From NCBI RefSeq assembly GCF_014203645.1, contig NZ_JACHJL010000004.1:470751-534750 (forward strand): a DNA stretch of 64,000 nt. The letters run 5' to 3'. Position numbers and translations under genes: made by a program. Shown here piece after piece: positions 24,436-33,426 of the stretch; the first letter of the stretch is position 1; every line of letters starts with the position of its first letter. The notes under the pieces were generated by a model that was given only the letters and a program-made list of their open reading frames with translations, had not been told where the DNA came from and did no database searches. Source of the DNA: Streptomyces zagrosensis. Its GTDB lineage: Bacteria; Actinomycetota; Actinomycetes; Streptomycetales; Streptomycetaceae.

Positions 24436-26226
24436 TCAGCTCGGGCCACCCACGTCGGAGATCCAGCCCTTCACGTCCGTGATCCAGTCCTTCGACGCCT
24501 CCCAGAAGCTCTTCCCGTCAGCGACCCAGTCCTGCAACGGCGTCAACTCCCAGACCAGCCAGGCACCGACGAACAGGATCAGGACCACGAACAGGCAGCC
24601 CTTGAGGCAGCCAAGTCCCGGAATCCGCGTCCGGTTCGGGCTGGGCGAGCGCGGCTCACGACGCGAAGGCGCAGGCTCGGGCGCGGGCGACGGGGGCGCA
24701 TACCGCTGGGGCTGCGGCTCTTGCTGCCTGCGGCGCGACTGCCGCTGGGGCTGTTGCGGCTGCTGTTGTTGTTGCTGCTGTGCGTACGGGGCGGGGGCGG
24801 GTCCGCGCTGCTGTTGCGGCGGGTAGGGCTGCTGCCCGTACGGCTGTTGTTGCGGCTGACGTTGTTGTTGCTGTTGTTGAGGCTGATGCTGCGGCTGCTG
24901 TTGTGGCGGCTGGAGCCGCGGAGACTGTTGTGGCGCGGGGCGGCGTTGGGGGCGGCGGCGCAGCGGGTCCTGGCTCGGGTCGAGGTACTGGACCTGGGTT
25001 TGGTCGTTGCGGTCGCGGGCCGCGCGCATCTGGTTTTGCCAGGGGTGCTCCCCGTCAGGCTGCTGGCCCTGCTGCCCGCCGGGGCCCGGCGGAACCGGCG
25101 GCATGGCGCGGGTGGCACCGTCCGCGTTCGCCGGTCCGGAACCTGAAGGCAACACCTGAGTCGGGTCGGCGTGCGGACCGGCGTGCGGGCCGGGGGCACC
25201 CGTCGATGGCAGCACGCTGGTGGCGGCGCCCGGATCGTAGCCGCCCGCAGCCGAGGGAAGGACCTGCGTGGGGTCCGCGTCGCCGCCGCTGTTCGGGACC
25301 GGCGCGGGCTGCGGATCGGGGGCGAGCAGCGCGCCAACGCCGAGCGCGGCCTCGGCCTGCGCGGCCGATGCGTGTACCCCGATGCCGGCGGCGACGGTGC
25401 GCAGCGCATGGGCCAAGGTCTCGGCGCTCGGCCGCTCCTCGGGCCGCTTGCGCAGACAGCGCTCGATGCACGTCCACAGGGGCTCGGGCGCGGTCGTCGG
25501 GCGCCGCGGTTCCTCGCTGAGATGCCGGTGAAGCACCTCAAGCGCCGTGTTGCCCGCGAACGGGGGCCGCCCGGTGATCAGTTCGTACAGCAAGATGCCC
25601 GCGCCGTAGATGTCCACCGCTGAGGTCTGCGGGCGGCCCTCGGCGGACTCGGGCGCGATGTAGGCCGGGGTGCCGACGAACTCGTGGGTACGAGTCAGCC
25701 CCGGGGAGTCGGCGAGGCGGGCGATGCCGAAGTCGGTGAGCATCGGGTGCATCTGCTCGCCGTCCCGGCCGCCCGCGACGAGGACGTTGGCGGGCTTGAG
25801 GTCGCGATGTACGACGCCATCGGCGTGGCTCGCGGCGAGCGCGTCGGCGATCTGCGCGGTGAGCAGCGCGGCGGCCACCGGCGTGAACGGCCCGTTGGCC
25901 CGCAGATAACCGTGCAGGTCGGGCCCATCGACCAGGTCCATCACCAGGGCGAGCAAATCACCCTCGACGACCAGGTCACGGGTGCGGACAATGTTGGGGT
26001 GGGTGAGCCGCAGGAGGACGGAACGCTCGCGCAGGAAGCGCATCACGATCTCGGGATCGTGCGCCAACTCCTCCTTGAGGACCTTGATCGCTACGGTCTC
26101 ACCGGGCTGCCCGGCCACAGCGGCCTCGGCGCCCGCTGCCTCCCGCTGGCGGGCCCGCCAAACGGTGCCAGTGGCTCCGCGTCCGAGCGGCTCCTCTAGC
26201 AGGTACTTGCTGCCTACCGGCCGCAC
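24436..26226 (-). CDS. pkaA: Eukaryotic-type Ser/Thr protein kinase, PkaA-like, with Gln-rich linker
   Basis: A 596-residue kinase. The kinase domain (about 1-290) begins PVGSKYLLEEPLGRGATGTV, has VAIKVLKEEL, GVVHRDLKPANVLV, LTDFGIARL and VGTPAYIAPE. A long linker follows, with Pro/Gly-rich and then strongly Gln/Pro-rich runs (for example PQQQPQHQPQQQQQQRQ), ending in a membrane helix (GCLFVVLILFVGAWLVWEL) and a short external tail rich in Trp and Asp. The GTG at 26226, with aggga upstream, starts exactly at the family N-terminus; the frame remains open to 26634 but without similarity. It is the upstream partner of pkaB (238-bp gap). Confidence 0.9.
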   Translation of the reverse strand: MRPVGSKYLLEEPLGRGATGTVWRARQREAAGAEAAVAGQPGETVAIKVLKEELAHDPEIVMRFLRERSVLLRLTHPNIVRTRDLVVEGDLLALVMDLVDGPDLHGYLRANGPFTPVAAALLTAQIADALAASHADGVVHRDLKPANVLVAGGRDGEQMHPMLTDFGIARLADSPGLTRTHEFVGTPAYIAPESAEGRPQTSAVDIYGAGILLYELITGRPPFAGNTALEVLHRHLSEEPRRPTTAPEPLWTCIERCLRKRPEERPSAETLAHALRTVAAGIGVHASAAQAEAALGVGALLAPDPQPAPVPNSGGDADPTQVLPSAAGGYDPGAATSVLPSTGAPGPHAGPHADPTQVLPSGSGPANADGATRAMPPVPPGPGGQQGQQPDGEHPWQNQMRAARDRNDQTQVQYLDPSQDPLRRRPQRRPAPQQSPRLQPPQQQPQHQPQQQQQQRQPQQQPYGQQPYPPQQQRGPAPAPYAQQQQQQQPQQPQRQSRRRQQEPQPQRYAPPSPAPEPAPSRREPRSPSPNRTRIPGLGCLKGCLFVVLILFVGAWLVWELTPLQDWVADGKSFWEASKDWITDVKGWISDVGGPS

Positions 26227-27164
26227 GTCATGCGCTCCCTGATCGTGGACAAGCTGATCGTGGTCAGTTCCTCGCTGCTGGCCTGTGCTCGGCCGTTGGC
26301 CCACTCTAATGCCGCAGCACCGGCCGCACCGGAGCTGCTTGCCGCGCCATGCGACGCCGGGCCCCGGGGAAGACGCGCGAAGCGGCCGGATAGTTGCGAT
26401 CCGGCCAGATGATTGCCTTGTCCCGCCCGACATCCGCCTGGTGCTACCAGCGCTTGGGCAGCGGCCGGCGCCCGCGCATGCGGGGGGCTTATCTCTATTG
26501 CCTGTCTCTGTGCCTGCGTCCGCTGTGCGATGCGTACGTTGCGTCTTGCGACGTTGCGCCTCGCGTACGTTGCGCCTCACGCCCGCGTTGAGCGCCCGAC
26601 CTACCCGCCTGCTCCGCACGCCCTTGCCGCACACCCTTCCCGCCCTTTACGCCCCTTCCCCCCCTTGCACGCTCATTCGGCACGCCCGTGCGCCCACTGC
26701 TCTGCACGCCTGTGCGCCTGCACGCCTGTGCGCCCGCATCGAGCATCGGGGCCCTGGCTCGCCCGTATCGAAACCGGCTTCGGAACCGCCCGTCGAAGGC
26801 GTGAGCCGCGGGCCGCAATGATGTGATCCAGCCAGCTACTGTCACCGGCCGCGTGCCGCCACCGAGCGTGACCATCACCGAGCGCCCTGTGGTCAGGCGG
26901 TGGCGGGGCGGCGCGGAGAGCGGCTACCGCGTCAGCACCACCGGCTGCAAGCAGGCACTTTTGGCCAACTAGAGAGCCAATCAAGATCACGTAGCGGCAC
27001 TCGCCAGGCGCGTTGTCAGTCCTGGATGCGAGGATGCACACAGCACATGGGGTGCGGGAGAGGGGGCCCGTGATGTGTGTCCTGTACGTGCCGACGCGCC
27101 TGGGGGCGGTGGGGGGAACAGCTTCCCTGCCGGGCATCCGGGGCAGAAGGGACCGCTGGCGGCA
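26227..27164. other. 938-bp divergent intergenic region between pkaA and the FHA-FtsK gene
   Basis: No frame here looks like a real protein. The middle is built of short diverged repeats: cgtacgttgcg-type units near 26528-26580 and gcacgcctgtgcgcc-type units near 26675-26735. Promoters for pkaA (left) and the FHA-FtsK gene (right) must lie inside. The size is large for this genome. Confidence 0.55.
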
Positions 27165-30100
27165 ATGCAAATTCGGCTGACCGTCCTCGGGCCGCATAGC
27201 GGCCTTCCCGGGCATCAGGCGCCCGCCTGCGATGTCCTCGTGACGGCGCCCGTGGGCACGGCCCTGGCCTCGGTGACGAGCGGCCTCGCGGCGGCCGTCG
27301 CAGCGGCAGGCGCCGACATGGGCAGTGGTGCCGTCGTGGTGTACGCAGGTGCGGAACGGCTGGACGCGCGGCGCCGCGCGTTGGGCGAGCCGCCGCTCGT
27401 GGACGGCGCGGTGCTCTCGCTCCAGGCGCCGGCCGCCGCCGATGAACAACCCCACCCCTACCCCACTCTGTGTTCCGACGCCCCAGCGCGGCTACATGTG
27501 GTCGCTGGCCCCGACGCGGGCGGTGTCCATCTGCTGCACGGCGGGCAGGCGCGAATCGGCCGCTCCGCCAACGCCGATGTGCCGCTGGACGACCCGGACG
27601 TCTCCCGCGCGCATTGTGCGGTCACCGTCTCCGACGACGGCCAGGTCACCGTGGCCGATCTCGGCTCCACCAACGGCACGGAGCTCGATGGCATCCCCAT
27701 CGGCAGCCAGCCAGTCCCCCTGCCGCCGGGCGCACTGCTGCGCATCGGTGAATCGACGCTGCGCCTGCACGCCCCGCCGCGCGGTGGCACGCCGGACGCG
27801 CAGCCGCAGGCGTACGCGGGGCGTGGCGGGCACACCGTGCCCACCGGACCCGCGGGCCCCGGTGGGTACGCGGCCACCGGCGGTCACGGCAGCCACGCCG
27901 GTCACGGCAGCCAAGGTGGCGCGCCCGGCCCCGCGGCGCTCGCCACGCATCCGGATGGCGAGGGCCATGTCCGCGTCGCACCTGGCGGCCGGGCACTCGA
28001 CGCAGCAGACGGCGCCGGCGGACACCGCGCGGACGGGCCGTCCACCGGGTACGGGGCGAGCGGCGGGTACGGCCCCGGCCAGCACGCAGACGTCGGCCAC
28101 GGCACGGAACGGCATCATGCGACGGGCGGCGCGGGGTACACCGCGGGTCAAGGAGTGGGCGCGGGGTACGGCGCGCATCCAGACCAGGGAGCGGGGCCGG
28201 CCCACGGCTCCGGGCCGGGCATAGCCCCACGGCACGGCGCGGGCCGGGGCGGAGCCGGGCCCCGGGATGCGGGCCCCGTGGTGGGCGGCATGCCCGACGG
28301 CACAGACGCAGTCGGGCACGAGCCGGGGGCCGGCGGCTATGCCCGATCCATTCCCCCCGGCTACGGCGACCAGAGCGGCGGTCGGCCCGGGGCTCGCCCC
28401 ACCGATGGCGCCGGGGCTCACGGACGGTATGACAACGGTGGCAGCGGCGCAGATATCGGTACGGGCAGCGACTCCGACGCCCCGACGCACGCCGGTGATG
28501 TGCACGCGCCGCGTGTCGAGCGCCGGCGCAACAGCCTGGGCGCCTGGGCGCGGCGGCTCGCCGGTGGTGGCCGTACCGCCGAGCGCACGGCGCCGGACGG
28601 CGACTGGGCCGCGGACCCGGCGGAGATCGCGCGGGCGGCGATCGAGGCGGCCAGCGAGCTCGACCAGCGCTGGCCCGACCCAGCCGCCGTACTCCTGACC
28701 GCGCTCGGCCCCGACCTGCGGCTCTGGGAGCGCACCCCTGATCATCCGGACGCCCTCGTGGTCCGGCTCGGCACGGCCAATCAGCCGTTGGCCGCCCTCG
28801 CGACGACGGCCGCGCCTGGTTCGCCGGCGCCCCAGGTTCGCCCGTCCGCGGCGCGCAGCAATGCGCCGGGTGCGTCCGGCGGGGCCGGCACGCCCGGTGG
28901 GCCGGTCGCCGTGCCATCCGTTTTCGCGCCGGTCGCCATCAGCCTGCGGGAGGCGGGAGCGCTGGGCCTGGCCGGGCCGCGCGCGCGGCTTTCCGGGCTC
29001 GCGCGGTCGGTGATTGCCCAGTTGGCCGCCGCGCATCCGCCCACGGCTTTGGAGATCGTCCTCATCAGTGCCGATCGGCACCGGCCCATCGAGGACCGAC
29101 TCGCCGACTGGTCATGGCTCGGCTGGCTACCGCAGGTGCGTCCGGCGCACGGCCAGGACTGCCGGTTGCTGCTCGCGTACGACCGGGACCAGGCCACCGC
29201 CCGCGTCAGCGAGTTGGTCCGGCGCCTTGACGACGGCCCGCTTGGCCCCGGCTGGATCACCGCGCCGCCATCGGCCGTGGCCGCCGCGGCCAAGCAGCAC
29301 ACCGGGCCGCACACGGTGGTGATCGTGGACGGTGAGCCCGGGCAGCGCTCGGTGCGGGAGCGGGTTGCCCGGCTCGCCGCGGGCGGGCCAGCAGCCGGCA
29401 TCCACCTGCTGTGCTTGGCCGACGCACCACCCGCCGCCTCCGCCGCTCCGCTGTCGGCCAGTTACGAGGCGGCCCGCTCGGCGTCCTCACTGATCGCGGA
29501 GTGTGGCGTTGTCGCGCTGCTCAGCGGTGACGTTGCGACTGAGGTGAAGGTGCTGCATCGGGGTTGGGATGGCGACCCCGGGCGCGCTCACGTACCAACA
29601 ACCCAGCCACTCGCACCGCAGCCCGGGGCTCCCAGCAGCGACTGGTTCGAGGCGCACGGCCTGCCTGTGCAGCGCGGCTCGGGCCTCGGTGGCCAAGGCG
29701 GCGGTGCGGCGACCGGCGGAGCGCGTGGCTCGGACTCGGGGGGCAGCTCCGCGCATGGACCGCATGAATCGCACCAGTCCACCGGGTACGGGACGACGGC
29801 TGCTGCCTCGGCCCACGCAGCGACCGGCAGCACTTCGTACGGGACCGGTGTCGGCCCCGCCGCAGCGGCCGGGTCCGGCTCGGGCGGCTCCACTCCGACC
29901 GACCACGCCCCTACCAACGTGACGACGACCAGTTCCACAACGACCGGCTCCAGTACGGCCGGCACGGGCAGCGCCGGCAGCGTGGTGAGCACCGCGACCG
30001 TGGACGCGGTATCGGTGGCGTGGGCGGAGCGGTTCGCGCGTGCGCTCGCGCCACTGCGACCCATCGATACGGACGGTGCCGGCCCCACCCGGGTCGCAAC

Positions 30101-31433
30101 GCCACTCCCTGACAGCGCGCGCCTGCTGGATGAGCTCGGCCTGGCGCGGGCCACGCCCGCGTCCCTCATGGCCCGTTGGGCTGCCGCGGCGGACGAGGGA
30201 ACGCACGGCGGACGGGCGCTGGCCGTGCTCGGTGCGAGCCTGCGCGGCCCGCTGGCCATCGACCTCGCGGCAGACGGCCCGCACCTGCTCATCGACGGCG
30301 CGCCGAGCACCGGAAAGACCGAGTTGCTGCGCTCGATCGCCGCCTCGCTCGCCGCCGCCGAGCGCCCCGACCGGATGTCGTTGGTGCTGATCGACGGCAG
30401 CGGCGCGGAGCGCGGCGAGGGGCTGCGCCCCTGTACGGAGTTGCCGCACGTCTCGACGTACCTGGCCGCATCCGACCCGGTCCGGATGCGGGAGTTCGCA
30501 CAGGCGCTCAGTTCCGAGCTCAAACGCCGGGCCGAAATCTTGGGGCGCGACGACTTCCTCGCCTGGCATGCGGGACACAGCAGCTCGGCGCAGGTCAGCA
30601 CGCCACGACGGCCATCGGACGCCACCGCGGGCGACCCGGCCGCGCTGGCCCCCGGCGCGTGGGGCGGGCCGGGCCTCCCCCAGGGCGCCGGCGGTCGGCC
30701 CAGCGGGGGATACCCGGCGGACGGGTATCTGGAGAGTGCCGCCAGTGGCACCCTCAAGCTCCGCGCGCACGGCGGCGGGAGCCGAGGCGGCGCCGGGGCA
30801 CCTGCGGGCGGCGAGGCCGGGGGCGCCGCTGCGGCGCGCTTGGCGCCGGGCGCGGGGCAACAGCCTTCCGGCGCGGGACAGCAGGACCCGTATGGATCGA
30901 CCGAGATGCCCCGCCTCGTGGTCCTCGTTGATGACTTCGACGCCCTGGTGGCCCCGGCACTCGGTAGTACGGGACGGCCATCGGCCGGGTCGGTGGTGCG
31001 CGCACTGGAGGCGGTGGCCCGAGACGGCGCACGGCTGGGTGTGCACCTGATCGCGGCCTCCGGCCGGCCAGATCGCACCGCGGACACCGTCGCGGTCGAA
31101 CGCGCCGGACTACGGGTCATCCTGGAGCAGCCATCGGGCAGCGCCCACCGGGCGATAGAGGGCCCGCTCACCCCTGGCCGGGGGCTGCTGAAGCGACCCG
31201 ACGACGGCGGGGCAACACCGTTCCAGGCGGGTCGGGTCACCGGCCGCATCCCCCGCACAGCGACGGCCCGGCCTACCGTGGTCCCGCTGGACTGGGAGCG
31301 CATGGGCGACCCGCCGACCCGCCGACCCGTCCGCGAACTGGGCAACGGCCCAACAGACTTGGCCCTCTTGGCCAGTGCCCTCCAGCGCGCGGCCCAGTCC
31401 ACCGGAGCCATACCGAACCCGCCCCTGATCTGA
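27165..31433 (+). CDS. FHA-domain FtsK/SpoIIIE-type ATPase
   Basis: A 1422-residue protein. Residues 1-90 may be a ubiquitin-like (YukD-type) fold. The FHA phosphothreonine-binding domain is at about 109-195 with its key motifs GRS, SRAH and GSTNGT. A 220-residue Gly/His-rich linker follows. Two FtsK/SpoIIIE modules come next: the first (about 590-800) has lost its Walker A, the second (about 1010-1390) keeps Walker A GAPSTGKT near residue 1045 and Walker B RLVVLVDDFDAL near 1250. No membrane helix is evident. It resembles the ATPase part of type VII secretion EccC proteins, but no other ESX gene is nearby. The ATG at 27165, with gaaggga upstream, starts the first beta strand. The role is unknown. 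Confidence 0.85.
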   Translation: MQIRLTVLGPHSGLPGHQAPACDVLVTAPVGTALASVTSGLAAAVAAAGADMGSGAVVVYAGAERLDARRRALGEPPLVDGAVLSLQAPAAADEQPHPYPTLCSDAPARLHVVAGPDAGGVHLLHGGQARIGRSANADVPLDDPDVSRAHCAVTVSDDGQVTVADLGSTNGTELDGIPIGSQPVPLPPGALLRIGESTLRLHAPPRGGTPDAQPQAYAGRGGHTVPTGPAGPGGYAATGGHGSHAGHGSQGGAPGPAALATHPDGEGHVRVAPGGRALDAADGAGGHRADGPSTGYGASGGYGPGQHADVGHGTERHHATGGAGYTAGQGVGAGYGAHPDQGAGPAHGSGPGIAPRHGAGRGGAGPRDAGPVVGGMPDGTDAVGHEPGAGGYARSIPPGYGDQSGGRPGARPTDGAGAHGRYDNGGSGADIGTGSDSDAPTHAGDVHAPRVERRRNSLGAWARRLAGGGRTAERTAPDGDWAADPAEIARAAIEAASELDQRWPDPAAVLLTALGPDLRLWERTPDHPDALVVRLGTANQPLAALATTAAPGSPAPQVRPSAARSNAPGASGGAGTPGGPVAVPSVFAPVAISLREAGALGLAGPRARLSGLARSVIAQLAAAHPPTALEIVLISADRHRPIEDRLADWSWLGWLPQVRPAHGQDCRLLLAYDRDQATARVSELVRRLDDGPLGPGWITAPPSAVAAAAKQHTGPHTVVIVDGEPGQRSVRERVARLAAGGPAAGIHLLCLADAPPAASAAPLSASYEAARSASSLIAECGVVALLSGDVATEVKVLHRGWDGDPGRAHVPTTQPLAPQPGAPSSDWFEAHGLPVQRGSGLGGQGGGAATGGARGSDSGGSSAHGPHESHQSTGYGTTAAASAHAATGSTSYGTGVGPAAAAGSGSGGSTPTDHAPTNVTTTSSTTTGSSTAGTGSAGSVVSTATVDAVSVAWAERFARALAPLRPIDTDGAGPTRVATPLPDSARLLDELGLARATPASLMARWAAAADEGTHGGRALAVLGASLRGPLAIDLAADGPHLLIDGAPSTGKTELLRSIAASLAAAERPDRMSLVLIDGSGAERGEGLRPCTELPHVSTYLAASDPVRMREFAQALSSELKRRAEILGRDDFLAWHAGHSSSAQVSTPRRPSDATAGDPAALAPGAWGGPGLPQGAGGRPSGGYPADGYLESAASGTLKLRAHGGGSRGGAGAPAGGEAGGAAAARLAPGAGQQPSGAGQQDPYGSTEMPRLVVLVDDFDALVAPALGSTGRPSAGSVVRALEAVARDGARLGVHLIAASGRPDRTADTVAVERAGLRVILEQPSGSAHRAIEGPLTPGRGLLKRPDDGGATPFQAGRVTGRIPRTATARPTVVPLDWERMGDPPTRRPVRELGNGPTDLALLASALQRAAQSTGAIPNPPLI

Positions 31434-32076
31434 GCCGTACTGCCGACCTGAGCCTCGCCGCTGATGAGCCTCGCCGCTGGGCTCAGCTCTGCTGCCAGCC
31501 TGCCCCCGCCGCTCGGCACCGCCTCCGTTGCGGTTCACAACCAGGACCAGAACCCAGACGGGCCCAGAACCAGAACCAGAACCAAGACCAGGCCCGCCAC
31601 CGCAAGCCCCGCCGAGGGAGGCATCGCCATGTCAACCACCGCGCGCCAGTAGGCAACTGCACGCACCCCCGCATCTGTCGTTTCCCAGAGCCTCACCAGC
31701 GGCAGAGGGCATACCAAGCCCCCTGGTCAGCAGGAGAGCTGGGCGTATGGGGCACGGCGGACATAGAAGATCACGGCACTATCACGATCAGTCACCTGGC
31801 GTTGCTGCATGTATTGCGGCCCACGGTGACCGGGCGTAGGACTGTCCGCACGGGGCACGGCCGTACGACCGGAGTGTGATGACGTACGGCGCGGCCGTCC
31901 GCGGGGGCCGGGCACACCGGGCATACACCGGGCACGGGAGGGACGGCGAGATGCGATCACCACGTTACGCACCACGGCGCCGACAACGCACGGCAGTTGG
32001 TGACGAATGCGCCGCGCACAGGGCGGCGCGCACCACGAACACTGCGCCCATGGGACGTATCCAAGGGGCACGGCGG
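31434..32076. other. Upstream region of the sugar ABC transporter
   Basis: No credible gene. A run of aaccag-type hexamers lies near 31537-31593. A seven-codon frame at 31629-31652 with gggagg upstream is noted but not called. The transporter promoter and any sugar operator should lie in about 31750-32050; I found no perfect operator palindrome. Confidence 0.45.
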
Positions 32077-33405
32077 GTGACGCGCCGCGCGCTGGTGCTG
32101 GCGACCACGCTGGTCGTCGCGGTCGCCGCGGCCGGCTGCAACAACGACGACAGGGACGGCGAGAACGCCGCACCGATTCCGCAGACGGTAGACCTCCCCC
32201 GCCTTTCTGGCCAGGAGCTCCAGGTCACCGCCGTATGGACGGGTACGGAGCAGGACAACTTCGTCAAGGTGCTGAAGGAGTTCGAGAAGCGCACCGGAGC
32301 CAAGGTCTCCTTCGTGCCCAGCGGCGATGACATGTCTACCTTCGTGGGGTCGAAGGTCGCGGGCGGGCAGCCACCGGACATCGCGATGCTTCAACAGGTG
32401 GGCGTACTGCGGGAGTTCGCGGATAAAAAGTGGATCAAGCCGATGAGCGAGGCCGGACAGGCCGAGCTGAGGAAGAACTTCTCGCGCGGTTGGCAGGACC
32501 TCGGCTCGTACGAGGGGACGCCGTACGGGGTCTACTTCAAGGCCAGCAACAAGTCCCTCATCTGGTACAACACCCGCGCCTTCGACTACGCCGGGGCCAA
32601 GGAGCCAACCACCTGGAAGGGCCTGATCGAGCAGGCGCGGCTGGTGTCGGACTCGGGTGTGGAGCCCGTATCGGTCGGCGGCGCGGACGGTTGGACGCTG
32701 ACGGACTGGTTCGAGAACATCTACCTCTCACAAGCCGGGCCCAAGATGTACGACAAGCTGTCCGAGCACCAGATCAAGTGGACCGATCCCTCGGTGACCC
32801 AGGCGCTCACGACGCTGGCCGAGTTGTTCGGCGACCAGGACCTACTGACGGGCGGCAACGAGGGCGCGCTGCGTACGGAGTTCCCGCAGTCGGTCACCAA
32901 GACCTTCGCGGGTGGTGAGCCGAGCGCGGCGATGGTCTTCGAGGCCGACTTCGTGGCCGCCAACGTCGCCGACGCGGGCGCCGAGTTGGGCAAGGACGCG
33001 AAGGTGTTCCCGTTCCCGGCCGTGGGGGCCAAGCCGCCGGTGGTGACCGGGGGCGACGTCGCCGTTGCGCTCAAGAACAGCAAGGCGGCCCAGGCGCTCC
33101 TGACGTTCCTGGCCTCGCCTGACGCCGCGGCCATCTGGGCCCGCGAGGGCGGGCTGATCTCCGCGAACACCAAGCTCGATCTGGGCACCTACCCCAACGC
33201 CGAGCTGCGGGACATCGCCAAGGCGCTGGTGGACGCGGGGGACGACTTCCGCTTCGACATGTCCGACCAGGCCCCCGCGTCGTTCGGCGGCAAGCCCGCA
33301 CAGGGCGAGTGGAAGGCGCTCCAGGACTTCCTGAAGAACCCGAAGGACATCTCGGGCATTCAACGCCAGTTGGAGAAGGACGCCGCCAAGGCGTTCACGG
33401 ACTGA
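32077..33405 (+). CDS. ABC transporter extracellular sugar-binding lipoprotein
   Basis: A 442-residue solute-binding protein of the maltose/glycerol-phosphate-binding class (family 1). The signal TRRALVLATTLVVAVAAAGC ends in a lipobox with the cysteine at +1, so it is membrane-anchored outside the cell. Typical segments are LQVTAVWTGTEQDNFVKVLK, PPDIAMLQQVGVLREFADK and GTPYGVYFKASNKSLIWYN. The GTG at 32077 behind aagggg gives a perfect lipoprotein signal; in-frame ATGs at 31951 (good ribosome-binding site) and 32050 would add long N-terminal extensions. It starts an operon with two permeases; no ATPase gene is adjacent, so a shared MsiK-type ATPase probably powers it. The sugar is unknown. 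Confidence 0.9.
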   Translation: MTRRALVLATTLVVAVAAAGCNNDDRDGENAAPIPQTVDLPRLSGQELQVTAVWTGTEQDNFVKVLKEFEKRTGAKVSFVPSGDDMSTFVGSKVAGGQPPDIAMLQQVGVLREFADKKWIKPMSEAGQAELRKNFSRGWQDLGSYEGTPYGVYFKASNKSLIWYNTRAFDYAGAKEPTTWKGLIEQARLVSDSGVEPVSVGGADGWTLTDWFENIYLSQAGPKMYDKLSEHQIKWTDPSVTQALTTLAELFGDQDLLTGGNEGALRTEFPQSVTKTFAGGEPSAAMVFEADFVAANVADAGAELGKDAKVFPFPAVGAKPPVVTGGDVAVALKNSKAAQALLTFLASPDAAAIWAREGGLISANTKLDLGTYPNAELRDIAKALVDAGDDFRFDMSDQAPASFGGKPAQGEWKALQDFLKNPKDISGIQRQLEKDAAKAFTD

Positions 33406-33426
33406 TCCGGCCAAGGGACTCACACC

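Noticed and set aside
26285..26821. Plus-strand frame of 178 codons in the pkaA upstream gap
   Set aside because: Composition is Pro/Arg/Cys-biased, there is no domain or ribosome-binding site, and much of it is short DNA repeats.
31629..31652. Seven-codon frame (MSTTARQ) with a good ribosome-binding site
   Set aside because: It could be a leader peptide, but there is no attenuator-like hairpin, and the next gene is over 400 bp away.
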